A stretch of DNA of 64,000 nt from Phytopythium helicoides (Eukaryota > Oomycota > Peronosporomycetes > Pythiales > Pythiaceae): contig JANFNE010000071.1 of the NCBI GenBank assembly GCA_024867545.1, forward strand, positions 124,001 through 188,000. The letters are read 5' to 3'. The notes under the pieces were generated by a model. The model saw only the letters and a program-made list of their open reading frames with translations. It had not been told where the DNA came from and ran no database searches. This document shows, in pieces, positions 27,609 through 37,769 of the stretch. The stretch's first letter is position 1. Each line of letters begins with the position of its first letter. A program made the translations under genes and the position numbers.

Positions 27609-30600
27609 ATGGAGGGCTCTGTGACTGCGAGAGCAGCGTCCGCTTCGGCCCAACGCGCGTCTATAGATGACCGGCGTTGCAACTACTCGCTCGTGGATGT
27701 GGCGTTGCCGGAGAGGGTGGACGCACGAGTGGCGGCGGCTCGCGAGGACCGCGGATTTCGCTCGGTATCATCGGATGACGGCGAAGGAGGCGAAGGAGAG
27801 GAAGCTGTCGAGAGGGAAGTGACGTGGAGGAAGCAATTAGAGCTGCACGTAGTGGATATGGTCCGCCAGGTGCGGTTGGAGCCGGCCACGTTGCGAAAGC
27901 TGCTGCAGGTCGTTGGCGCGCTCATGCTTCGGCAGCAAGCAGAGCGCGAGCAGCAGCTTGGCTCTATGAACTTTAAGATGTCAGGAGGACTTCAGACCAG
28001 CATGGAAGGCAACGCAGGAATGAAAGCAGCAACGGGAGTGGCCCTAAACGGACCCGTGGCGCGCCGAATACTGCAGGAGTTCCACCGGGTCGCGTGCGCC
28101 ATGGGTGAGGAAGTCTACAAGCGTGTGAAGAGTATTGTGATGCGCAGCATCTCGCGCGGAGCACTGTCACTTGATGCTAATACAGTGCGACTTGAGTCGG
28201 TCTTTCGACTTGAGCTAAGAAGGCAGGTGACGATCGACGGTGTTCTAGAAAGAATGGTAAACTCTGACGCCGACGGAAGCGGAAGGGATCGCGCGAGCAG
28301 TGTATTCAGTATTGTCGGTGAGGAGACCGGGCATACCAACAAGCGAATTGACGCTACATCTTCAAGCAGATTTGTCGTAGAACCACTGGCGGCAGGGGTT
28401 AACAATTACGAACCTGTACGAGGACGCGCTCGAAGTGCGCCACCTATAACTGCAGTCAAAAGGGAGCGTGTTTCGTCCGCCCATGCTTTCAAGATGAGAT
28501 CACTGGAGCGCCTGCTTGACGCCGAATGCGAGCGAAAAGGTTCTTCAGCGTTATCTGGAAAGGAGAATGAATATTCATTCTATCCATTATCTGCTCCTGC
28601 ACTTGTAGCGACAGAGGCAGAGCATGTGCAGGACAAGATCACAGCGTTTCTGTATCATAGAAGTCGCGAAAACTTCCCATTCTGGCGCGAGCCTCCTGAA
28701 AACAGTTTGTCGAGGGAAGATACTGCGCGAATATTGCGAAGCGCTGTGACCGCGCTGCTTGGCTCGGTAATGTTTGGTGCAGGACTGTCAATTGAGCAGC
28801 TTCTTGAAGTTTTACGGATTATGAAGTGGCGATATCTTCGCGAAGGACAGCCTGTGTGCGTTTTTGACAATGAGATCGAAGAGCTTATTGTGCTGGTTGA
28901 GGGAGAGCTTATTGTAGGCACACAGAGAGACAAAGCTCCTTTCCCGGACACGCCTGGAAATGAGCATGAGTCTGCTGCGAGCACGACAATGGAGCCAAGC
29001 AGAAAAATCACAAACGATGAAACTGATCTAACACCTAAATCAGATACAGGCAAGGTCGCTTCTACATCTCTCTTAGCTCCAGCCTGCGTAGGGGAAATTG
29101 GTATGATTCGTGCAGGCGAGCGATGGCCCTATACTCTGACTTCATCATCCGCGACCGTGAAGTTATTGACAATATCCAAAACTGCATTTGAAACATTGCT
29201 ACTTCGTCTTTTCTCTGGGGGGAAGTCCTCTACCCAGACCACCTCACAGCAACCACAGCCGCCTTCTGAACGTCCAGTTTCCTCGCCAGGAGTTTTTGTT
29301 AACGGGAGGCGGAGGACGCAAATGATCTCGACATTGGCATCTTCAAAGAATGTATTGGCAATTGAAAGGCAGCTTGCAAAGTCTCACAGCCGGCGTCAAG
29401 AGGCTTTACAGCAAGGTTTGTCGTCGATGGGCGGAAAGAACAGTGATGCAACCGAGAAGAACGAAGAGGAGGCTCCATCAACGGATTTCGTCAAGCTCCA
29501 ACCAGATCAAAGCCAATATTGTCCTGTCGAGCAAGAGTCATATCACGCACCCAACCCAACAAGAGGACAAGTCCGTTCCAGTACTATCCATCCTTTAACT
29601 TGCGATCTGACGGATCATCAGGATCGAGCGATGTTGCGAGTTTGTTTCGAATCAAGTGGGCACAACCAATTGCATTCGAGATGCAGTCGAGTCACGATGC
29701 TGTGCGGGAAGAGTGGGCTCCGCCGTTTCCAGATACGCGTGCATTTGTCGATTACCTATCACCATCTTCGCAGGAAGCCGTTCGTATGCTTTTTGACAAA
29801 CCCAACCTTTTAAGCATGGCTGGTCTGCGCTCAGTCTGCCATCGACATCCGTTCCTAGATGGAGCTTACGGTCGTGGGAGGTCACGGGCAAATGCAATCA
29901 CTCCTCCTACGAGCCCAGTAAAACGAGAGGTGGGCGAGATTGACACCGTAGCTTTCGTTGCAGAAGCAAGCGCCTTGCTTTCCCCCAAGTCACCGGTTGA
30001 TCAGAGGAGAGTAGAGGATATCAGCCTCACACAATTTACAGAAGCAAGGAAGCGAATGCGCTCCAATAGCGTCAGTATTCGAGCCATGCCTAGTGCTCGA
30101 AGCTTGCTATCGGCTCCAATTTCTCCCATGGTATCGGGGCGAAATGCATCCCTGGAACCGTACGCAGGCTCAACTTTTGTGCCAGAGTCCAGTTTTCATA
30201 CAAGCACTTCTCCCCGTCGAGGAGGGAAAGGTGGTGTACCCGAAGAAAATAATACGATCAGTGATGAAGAACTTGATGATAATGATAACGATCAAGGGCC
30301 TGAGACCAAGCCGTTTGACTCCTCATCTCGTCGGACGTCAGCTCTGACAGCTTCAACTGCGACGTATCCATCGGACCCTGAAACAGAAGCAACGCTTGCT
30401 CGAAAGCGAGCGCTAGACAGCCTGACGCAGTCGGGAGAGCACGAAAAGCGCATGAGCAGACTAGTCAATGATGAAGCAGCGAAGCAAGCCATTATCCAGC
30501 GCCATCTCGAGGCCATGCACGGTCACCAATCGCCAGATAAGCATTCCGGTAATAACTCAAGTGCCGGCGAAAGTGCACAAACCAGCGAAAACCCTCTACA

Positions 30601-31777
30601 AAATAGTCATGCTCCCCTACCACTCCGTGTTGATCTACAAAAGCGCATGGACTCTGTTCTTTCTTCCCTCCAGATGCGAGCTCGTGCCAAGCTTGCTCTC
30701 GTGCTAAAGTATACTCACGCAGACAATTATGAACGGTTTCCTATTGCCGTCGTTTTATGGGAGCAGGCAACAAGATTTGTGCAGCAACGAGAAGGCGTGC
30801 TGGCAGAACTTCGAGCATTTGAACTTGTTGCTAGTGATCCTCGTCGTCACTTTCGCTCTCTCTCAACCCATCGCCTTCAAGAGCAAAGGCAGCGTGATGC
30901 GCTGTTTTGTCGCCTGAATGCAGTGACCAAAGTATGCATTGAGGCTATGAATGAGCTGAAAGCTCGTTGCGGGGACGAAGTATACCTGGATGATCGGTTG
31001 TATCGTGACAAAATGAATAAAGACTATACCGAGATGCTATTTGAAGTAGAGCAAGAGCGCCTGCAGGCAATCTATCGAGGAGTTAAGCCCGGCTTTTACT
31101 TGTTAAAGGAAGAATGTGATTCCACTCAACGGTGTGAAGACGATCGAGAGCAAGCTAGCCAGCGAATAACAAAGCAAAAAGCTTCTCTAGAAATCCGAAT
31201 CCCGACAGTGAGTCGCGAGCTTCCATTGCACATCAAATCGCCAGCGATTAACGAGACCCCATGGGCAAGTAACAACAACAACGCAGATGAAACAGATTCA
31301 TCTCAATTTGGAGCGGATGTTGGGAATTCGTCCGATCCATTGGCCGTGGGGGGAGTTGGGAGTTTAATATCTCAAACCAGATTTACGCTGAACACTCCGA
31401 ATGAGTCCCTCTACGTGCCAATTGAAGCCCAATTGCACTCCAAAACGACCTCAGAAGCGGATCAAGAAGCAGCAACTAAATATGACAACCCAAGACCGGA
31501 AGACGTTGGTCCTGGACCATCAGCGCCTGCTGAACCTCGAAGAGGAATGAACCACCGCATGGCTGCTCAGGTTCGGGCTCAGAGACAAGCAGAGCTTGAA
31601 GAACTCTATGGACAGGTTAGCTCGCAAAAGCCTGGTTCACGTCGTCCTCAACCACCACATACAGCATCCAAAGCCGATGGTGAGCCCCGAGGTGGAGAAC
31701 ATGTCGATAAAGCTGAAAACGAAGTGTCATCACTACAACATTTACTGCGTGCATTCGTACATAGCCGAGATAAGTGA
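27609..31777 (+). CDS. Long protein with cyclic-nucleotide-binding fold and coiled-coil C terminus, one frameshift
   Basis: About 1,390 codons. The N-terminal third is helical (VTWRKQLELHVVDMVRQVRL). A cyclic-nucleotide-binding-like beta roll follows around residues 400-540: MKWRYLREGQPVCVFDN, ELIVLVEGELIVGTQ, CVGEIGMIRAGERWPYTLTS, KLLTISKTAFETLLLRLF. An insertion splits the roll, and the phosphate-binding cassette lacks a clear PRAAT motif, so ligand binding is doubtful. The second half, in another frame from about 29565, is rich in Ser/Thr, then helical (ARAKLALVLKYTHADNYERF, ELRAFELVASDPRRHF, FEVEQERLQAIYRGVKPGFY). This end is reminiscent of CCDC87-type proteins, which are tied to flagella; that link is from memory and weak. 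One small indel near 29565-29640 breaks the frame, and no intron explains it. It is convergent with the next gene, with 45 bases between the stops. Confidence 0.65.
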
Positions 31778-31822
31778 AGAAGCAACAACAACGAGTTGAA
31801 CTTCGAAATAATGCATGCATCG

Positions 31823-33327
31823 CTATATTGATGGAGAAAACCTTACGTTACCTCCAAATGGCTCGCGACGTTGCGGATCCGAGCTAACAGTGATTCGTCC
31901 GAGCTGCGTTTCAACGATACGCATGTTGTGCTCGTGGGCTTCCCCGCGAGTAGCGAACCAGTCTAGAAATCGTGCGCTGACTGCTGCGTGTCGTTCTAGT
32001 GCCTCACATTGATGATCAAGACGCTGTACCTTTTCGTTTAGCACTTGCACTGCTTCATTTTTCGGTCGGTCTGTAAGAGATTTTGTGATGTTACGCCACG
32101 TGTCGTTGCTGCGATCTCGGAGCAACATGATGTCTTCCTTGACCACCTGAACATTGGAGTGTTGAGATAAGTATAAACAAAACTTAGTCACACATTTTCT
32201 CGATTGGTTGGATACCTGAATACTTGTTAGCAGATGTTGTGCGCTGTCCGCAAAGGAAGTTGCTTGTTTGCAAAATTGCGAAGATAGGGAGTTCAGCTCT
32301 TCGTCTAGTTTGTCCGTGAGCGCGGCCCATTTTGTTGCGTCTCCCATTGAAAGCCGCCATTTGATCTTGAATTGATTGAACTTGTGGAGCCAAGACGTGG
32401 AGTAGCTCATGCTCAATTTCAGAAGTGCGAACTCTGTTTCCACTAGCAAGCCCATCTACGCGTGAAAGCTCCCTTGAGTGAACATCGAGTAGGTGCTTGG
32501 TCTCTTCAGCGTTCGTTGTCAACAACATGAATTCGGTCTCGAGCTTCTCGATGCGTGCTGTCATTTGTGCCGCCATGGGTCGAAACTCGCGAATTTGCGT
32601 TAGAGCTGCGCTCATTCTTGCGGCTTCTGTCTAAAATTCGTGGGTTGGCTGGATCAGTCACCAGTTTGGTTAGCTAGAAATAGGTGGCGGACCTTGTCGA
32701 TTTTCCCGTCGAGCCGACGGTCCATAGTCTCCAAACGCTCATGCAGAAGGCTCTGGCTTGCCTGCAGACTGCAAGGAGGTTAGTGATATGTGCATCTGAC
32801 TGTTGCTCAAGCAGAGTACGAAGCGTCAGCAACGAACTTGTTGACAAGGTCAAAACTCGCAGCTTCTGCGCGAATCTGGGGCGTCGTACAGCAGTGGTGG
32901 GATAAGTTCTTCTTGATTCCTTATGTGCTCGATTTATCAGCCACGATTGCCGACGCACCTCCAATCCGAGCTTGACGGTCCCTCGCTCGACCCGTCCGAT
33001 AGCATCCAGCACCTCTTTACGGTCACTTTTCTCACTTACAGCAGCCTCGAGTCGGCTAACTTGCTCGTGGTACTCTTTCCGAAGCTCCTGTCGACCACGC
33101 TCCGCGCTGCTTTCGAGCATGGTGATTTCGTTCTGCAGCGAAGCGACCTTCTCGGAATCAATTCTAGCTACTGCGCGAGAAGTGGCTTCGTGATGTCGCT
33201 CAAGAGCATCCAGTCGCGCATCTAGCCGCTCTAGCAGCATTTCCTGCCGGTTGAGAGCTGCAACGAGCCGCTGGTACGGAGCCTCGGCCGCCTCCACATC
33301 GAACACGTCAGCCAGCGCCACCGGCAT
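31823..33327 (-). CDS. Coiled-coil protein, five exons, unknown function
   Basis: Exons 33327-32959, 32875-32820, 32768-32693, 32630-32216 and 32146-31823 join through GT...AG introns of 83, 51, 62 and 69 nt, with CTAAC/CTAAG-like branch sites. The protein (about 410 residues) is almost entirely helical with heptad patterns, such as LERLDARLDALERHHEATSR, ASLQNEITMLESSAERG, LQASQSLLHERLETMDRRLD and MTARIEKLETEFML. The fourth exon is one base too long or too short near 32340-32350, where the frame passes from QDQMAAF to MGDATKWAALTDKLDEEL. No domain was recognised. It has an unusually high intron number for this window. A structural or cytoskeletal role, possibly flagellar since zoosporic organisms keep such proteins, is speculation. 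Confidence 0.65.
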
Positions 33328-34589
33328 GGCCGGAGAGGTGATGCAAGAGTGTGTTTAGGACTAGAGTAGCTAGTCATGAACAGTCGGTGCAGCGATCTTT
33401 CCGCCGCTGCCGCTAAGTCTCCATGCAATTTGGCTTCGAAGTCCCATCACCATCGCCAGAGCACAGATGGTATCTGTTTCGATAGTAACACGAGACTTCA
33501 ACGTGGCGCAGAGGCATGGTCGCTCCAGGTGGGAGCCCGAGGGATCGATCGATCACCAGATGCGGGCGGAGGCTAGCTTGAAGGCCGGCCAGCCGATGCT
33601 CGCAACTGCAGAACTGCGGAACTTTCCAGCGTCGCGTCATTTGCCAGATAGAGAGCGTCATGCGACCCGACCAGCTGGGTGCGCATGTGCCATTGTTACT
33701 GTCGGCCCAAGCGGCAGCCAGCCGGTGATTTGGCCTCATCGCGCTTCCGGCAGAGGAGTTGACCGAATCGTGATTGCCCTGACCCAGTGGCGCCATGCGT
33801 GTGAGTCTCGACCAGTTGGTCGCTGCTAGTTGCTGGTTGTCACCATCAAAACGCGGATTACTCGGCTCCACGCAGCCAGGTAGGACCACCACCTGTGCGG
33901 AATCGATAGATGAGAGTCTCACGGATCTCTGCGACGCGAATGAAACGTCTCTGGCTGGGCTGGGCTGGCTGCATTGCCGGGAGGAAGATGGACAGCGAGG
34001 CTTGGACATTCCAGTGCTGCTGCTTGTCTGCAGCAAAACGCGCTCAGCTCATCGCGGAGATTGGCGAGTCGCGCGTGGCGCGGTGAGACGGTCGGTGTCT
34101 GATTCTCTTGCTTTCACTATGAAAATATGCGAACTACAAAAATTCAGTCAAATTAATGCATCGCGACCTTTCAGGTACCGATATACAGTAGCCAATAGAC
34201 ACGCACGATCAAGCCAAATTTGCAACATCTACGGTACAAACAGGAGTTCCCAGCTCCGACCGTCAGGATTCCGAAACATTCGGTCACGAGTGTGGCACCG
34301 GCGAAGCCAGCTCCCCCGCGCGGGCGAGCTGATCGGCATCCGTCCCAGAAGATGCGCACGGTCCCTCCTTCCTGCTCCATTCTCCTGCGCTCCGGCCTCT
34401 CTGCGCCTCGAAAAAAAAGCAAACACAAGGAGCGAGTCGCCAGTACCCAGGCCTCACCTGCGGCGAACTCTATGGCTCCAGCCAGCGCTGTATCCTACAG
34501 TTTAGCGCGGCGTGCACCAGTCGATGCTCGCGCGTCTGCCCGCCAAGTTCAACTGTATACCGTAGCGTCCCACGGCCCGTCTGCGATCT
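33328..34589. other. Intergenic (1.3 kb), nothing recognised
   Basis: Open frames on both strands (for example around 33413-34036) compete with one another and lack motifs. No RNA gene or transposon signature was seen. Confidence 0.45.
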
Positions 34590-34622
34590 GATTGGGCCGC
34601 GGGATCCTTTTCCGCCAATCAG
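34590..34622 (+). promoter_or_regulatory. CCAAT-type boxes upstream of the PX gene
   Basis: GATTGGGCC (34590-34598) and GCCAATCAG (34614-34622) face each other 15 bases apart. The first is embedded in GATTGGGCCGCGG, also found at 13419. They lie about 330-360 bases before the PX start. A CAGCTCC-rich short repeat follows at about 34828-34910. Confidence 0.4.
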
Positions 34623-34947
34623 ACAAATCCCTCCGTCCCGGCTCTGCGCGTCCGGTGCCAGGCCCTACCCCTGTCGTTAACCTACAGTACACATATACTA
34701 CGCGTAAGTGATTACAAATCGATTACAAGCCGTGGGACCTTTTTTTTCGTACCGTACCGATCGAGCAGCTCCGAAGTCTCTGCAACCGCCGACGAGTCCG
34801 CATTGCATTCCCGCTTTTGCTCCGGACCACGCAGCTCCAGCAGCTCCTGCAGCTCCTGCAGCTCCATCACTAGCTCCATCACCAGCTCCACTAGCCCAGC
34901 AGCTCCATTAGACTCTACTGGCAGCTTCCCCCAACTCCCCAAGCCCA

Positions 34948-35634
34948 ATGCCAGCTCCCTCTCCGCTCCTCATGCAGCCGCGACATTCGCTGGACTCGCG
35001 CAAGGCGCTGGCGCTCCGTGGGCTCAGGTCGCAGCCGCTGGACCTGGCGACGCTGCGCGTGTCCGTGGCCGAGCTGCGGCTCACGAGCGACGGCACGTGG
35101 CTCTACGTGCTGCAGCTGTCCACCGCCTCGGCGCGGTGGGAGCTACTGCGGCGGTACAGCGAGCTGCGCGAGTTCTGGATGGCGCTCTGCGAGCGCATCG
35201 GCTCCTCGGGCACGTGCGAGGAGCACGTCCACTTCCTCGAGGGCCTTGAGGGCGACAAGTTCCCAAAGAAGCGCCTGCTGCACACCAAGAATGCGCTCGA
35301 GGCGCGCGCCAACGACCTGGACGACTGTTTCCTGCGGCTCTCCATGCGTCTCAACCTCTGCAGCGACCGCGCCTCAGCCATCTGCCAAACCCGCGGCTGC
35401 CCTGTGCTCTCGCTGCTCGCCGACTTTCTGCAAGTCCCCAGCTCGCCGCTAGAGAGCTTTATGATGGACGACGCAGCCACGTCTCCGCTCGACATCCCGC
35501 AGCGCGCGCCGCTCGCCAAGTACCGCAGCTACCCGCTCACGCGTGGCGGTCTCCAGCGTAGCAACAGCAGCCGCCGTCTTTCATTCGCTGAGCGCCGAGA
35601 CTCGCAGGGCGTCGCGGGACCGCGCAGCTTGTAA
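34948..35634 (+). CDS. PX (phox homology) domain protein
   Basis: 228 residues, single exon. A PX domain occupies about residues 35-165. The strand-rich start LRVSVAELRLTSDGTWLYVL and the RRYSELREFW motif (the Arg-Tyr pair that contacts phosphoinositide) are visible, as are FPKKRLLH in the proline-containing loop and the terminal helices up to LLADFLQVP. The remaining tail is short, basic and Ser-rich (LQRSNSSRRLSF). The protein should bind PI3P or a related phosphoinositide on endosomal membranes and act in sorting or trafficking. It has no BAR or other effector domain, so an adaptor role is likely. MPAPSP at 34948 is used; MQPRHS at 34972 is an equally possible start. Confidence 0.8.
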   Translation: MPAPSPLLMQPRHSLDSRKALALRGLRSQPLDLATLRVSVAELRLTSDGTWLYVLQLSTASARWELLRRYSELREFWMALCERIGSSGTCEEHVHFLEGLEGDKFPKKRLLHTKNALEARANDLDDCFLRLSMRLNLCSDRASAICQTRGCPVLSLLADFLQVPSSPLESFMMDDAATSPLDIPQRAPLAKYRSYPLTRGGLQRSNSSRRLSFAERRDSQGVAGPRSL

Positions 35635-35769
35635 AACAATCTCATGCCGTCCACCCCAAGCGGGTGGTAAAGAGCTCCACCCGCGGCGAATGCGAGTACA
35701 GCTTACTAGAGAGGAAGCACACGACGAATCAATATATTTATCCCCAACAACGCTTCGTGTCTGCTCTTT

Positions 35770-37470
35770 TCATTTATGCCGATCATCAGCTCCACTGATG
35801 ACACTCGACTCATTCAACGCTTCGCGACCGAAGCGCAAGAGAGTCGACTCCAGCTTGCGAATGTTGAATGCCGACACGTCGGCAATTTCTAACAGCGTGA
35901 AGTGGGGGGACTTCAAGTCGCGATCCCCGTAGCACATGCTTGAACGAAGCATCGCGGCTGGATCCGCTAGCCCTCCGATCTGAATTCGATAGTGCTCTCT
36001 CACGTGCTCGTACTGCGCCTCAGCCGTCACCATCGACGCTTCCGGGAACGAAAACAACTGCAAGTGCGTCCACACCGCGTCGCGCTCCACATCCTCCAAT
36101 CCACTCAACTTCTTCGCGTTTCGGTGCATGAACAGAATCGCCTCGGCTCCAGCATCCACGCTCGCATCAGGATCAAACTGCACCATGGTCATCCCGCAAT
36201 ACACGACACCGTCCGCTTCCGTCTCGACCTTGGAACCGGCAGAAGCAGGTGGGTGCTGCACCATGTGGAACGACGTGTTCGTCTTCATCCACGCGAGCCG
36301 GAACAAATCCTTGTCGCCGTGAAGAAACTTGAGACTCGCAAAGTGGTTTGGCTCCTGATACGCCAGTAGCTCGAGTACGGCGAGAGCACCAGTAGCCTTC
36401 GCGCGACGTTTGTCGACTAGGATCTGACCGCTTTCCTGCTCAAACATGTCCACAAACGGCGTGCCGACCATCTCCCACAGCGGCGAGTGTTCGTGAATAT
36501 TGAAGATGGTGTTGCGAGGATGCCAGAAGTCGGGCCAAAAGACCGCGCCCGTGGTTCGGAACGCTTTGGAGTCTGTGAACAGATAGGTCGGGTCTCTCAC
36601 AGGGACGTTATCTGCGTCGAGGAACAAAACCTGGTCGAAGTCGCTGTTGATGAGCGCGTAGACCTTGGTGGCGAATCCTCGGATGCGGTCGTCGTCGATG
36701 GCTCGGAGTGCGATAGGTCCGTATTCGTTCACAAACGATTTCAGGATGGGTCGTGTGTTGGCTGGTGCGTCGTCGCCCATTTCGCTTTTCATGTACCATA
36801 GCTCGACGGGTAGGGTGCATCCGTATGTGCGAAGCATTCTGACGGTGGCATGTACGCTGACGAGCATCTTGGGGTAGATCACCATGACGATACCGTTGGA
36901 GGGCTTTGGGTGTTTGATTGACCATCGATGTCTCTCGAGTTGAGCACGTAGTTGCTCCCGGTAGTCCCAGCGCGCTTGAGTCATTGCTTTCTCGATCTGA
37001 GCTGGAAATCGCGCCATTTCGGCAACTTGGTTGCACGTGAAGGACACATCCTCACGTATTGTAGTGCACGTTGTAAGCATCTTTTGGACCTCTGTACCGG
37101 AGTCGAGATCCTCCAGGAGGCAATACCCTGATGCAGTTCCTTCGATCGAAGTTGAGCATTCGTCATCCATTTCGGTGTCTGCCGGTCCATTCGGGTCGCA
37201 CTCAGTTGTTTGGCGCCATCCGATACACTTGTATTGCGGCTCATGAATCGATTGTGGATCTACTAGAGGACCTGTGAACTTGAAGAACGCTTCGAGCTCA
37301 TCGGTCGTACTCTCCATCCCACCAATCAAGAAGAACTGTAGGCACCAAAAGGCTGTGAGGCACAACGCGTAAAAGATCATCATCCCTGGTGTAACACCAG
37401 AGCTACGTCTAGGCAATCGGAGCGGTATCTCTGGCGCAGCGCTCGCGTTAGAAGCCCGTCTTGAACGCAT
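35770..37470 (-). CDS. GT71-like Golgi glycosyltransferase, paralogue 1
   Basis: Intact 566-residue type II membrane protein. It has a short basic cytosolic tail, a membrane anchor at about 30-50 (MMIFYALCLTAFWCLQFFLI) and a Cys-rich stem (KCIGWRQTTECDPNG, SGYC). The catalytic domain opens with NGIVMVIYPKMLVSVHATVR near residue 192. The DXD metal/nucleotide-sugar motif is VLFLDADNVPVRDP (Asp285-Asp287). Conserved blocks AVFWPDFWHP, FVDMFEQESGQILVDKRRAK and HGDKDLFRLAWMK follow. The overall plan matches Mnn1-type alpha-1,3-mannosyltransferases (GT71, putative mannosyltransferase family), but the donor and acceptor are not known. It is the first of seven paralogues in this cluster and convergent with the PX gene, with 135 bases between the stops. 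Confidence 0.82.
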   Translation of the reverse strand: MRSRRASNASAAPEIPLRLPRRSSGVTPGMMIFYALCLTAFWCLQFFLIGGMESTTDELEAFFKFTGPLVDPQSIHEPQYKCIGWRQTTECDPNGPADTEMDDECSTSIEGTASGYCLLEDLDSGTEVQKMLTTCTTIREDVSFTCNQVAEMARFPAQIEKAMTQARWDYREQLRAQLERHRWSIKHPKPSNGIVMVIYPKMLVSVHATVRMLRTYGCTLPVELWYMKSEMGDDAPANTRPILKSFVNEYGPIALRAIDDDRIRGFATKVYALINSDFDQVLFLDADNVPVRDPTYLFTDSKAFRTTGAVFWPDFWHPRNTIFNIHEHSPLWEMVGTPFVDMFEQESGQILVDKRRAKATGALAVLELLAYQEPNHFASLKFLHGDKDLFRLAWMKTNTSFHMVQHPPASAGSKVETEADGVVYCGMTMVQFDPDASVDAGAEAILFMHRNAKKLSGLEDVERDAVWTHLQLFSFPEASMVTAEAQYEHVREHYRIQIGGLADPAAMLRSSMCYGDRDLKSPHFTLLEIADVSAFNIRKLESTLLRFGREALNESSVISGADDRHK

Positions 37471-37769
37471 TCTTGAGCAGCGAATATGCTCTCAGTCCTC
37501 TCAGAAGCCTTATTGAGATCTCCTCTTTCCAACCCGAAGTGAACCTGTTCTCAAGGTCGCAAGCAAGAAAGCTGCTCTGGGTGAGACGAACCACCTTCGA
37601 GGTGCGTGCCAAACTGTCCTGTAGGCAGTTGAAGTTTGTGCTCATTCATAGGAATCAGCCACGGACTTCGGTGCTAGTGACGTTACACTATCTCATTCGG
37701 TGCAGCATGGACTCAAGTGTTCAGACCTGATGGAGTTCAGAAATCTGTGTTGCGCTAATTTACAGGAAC

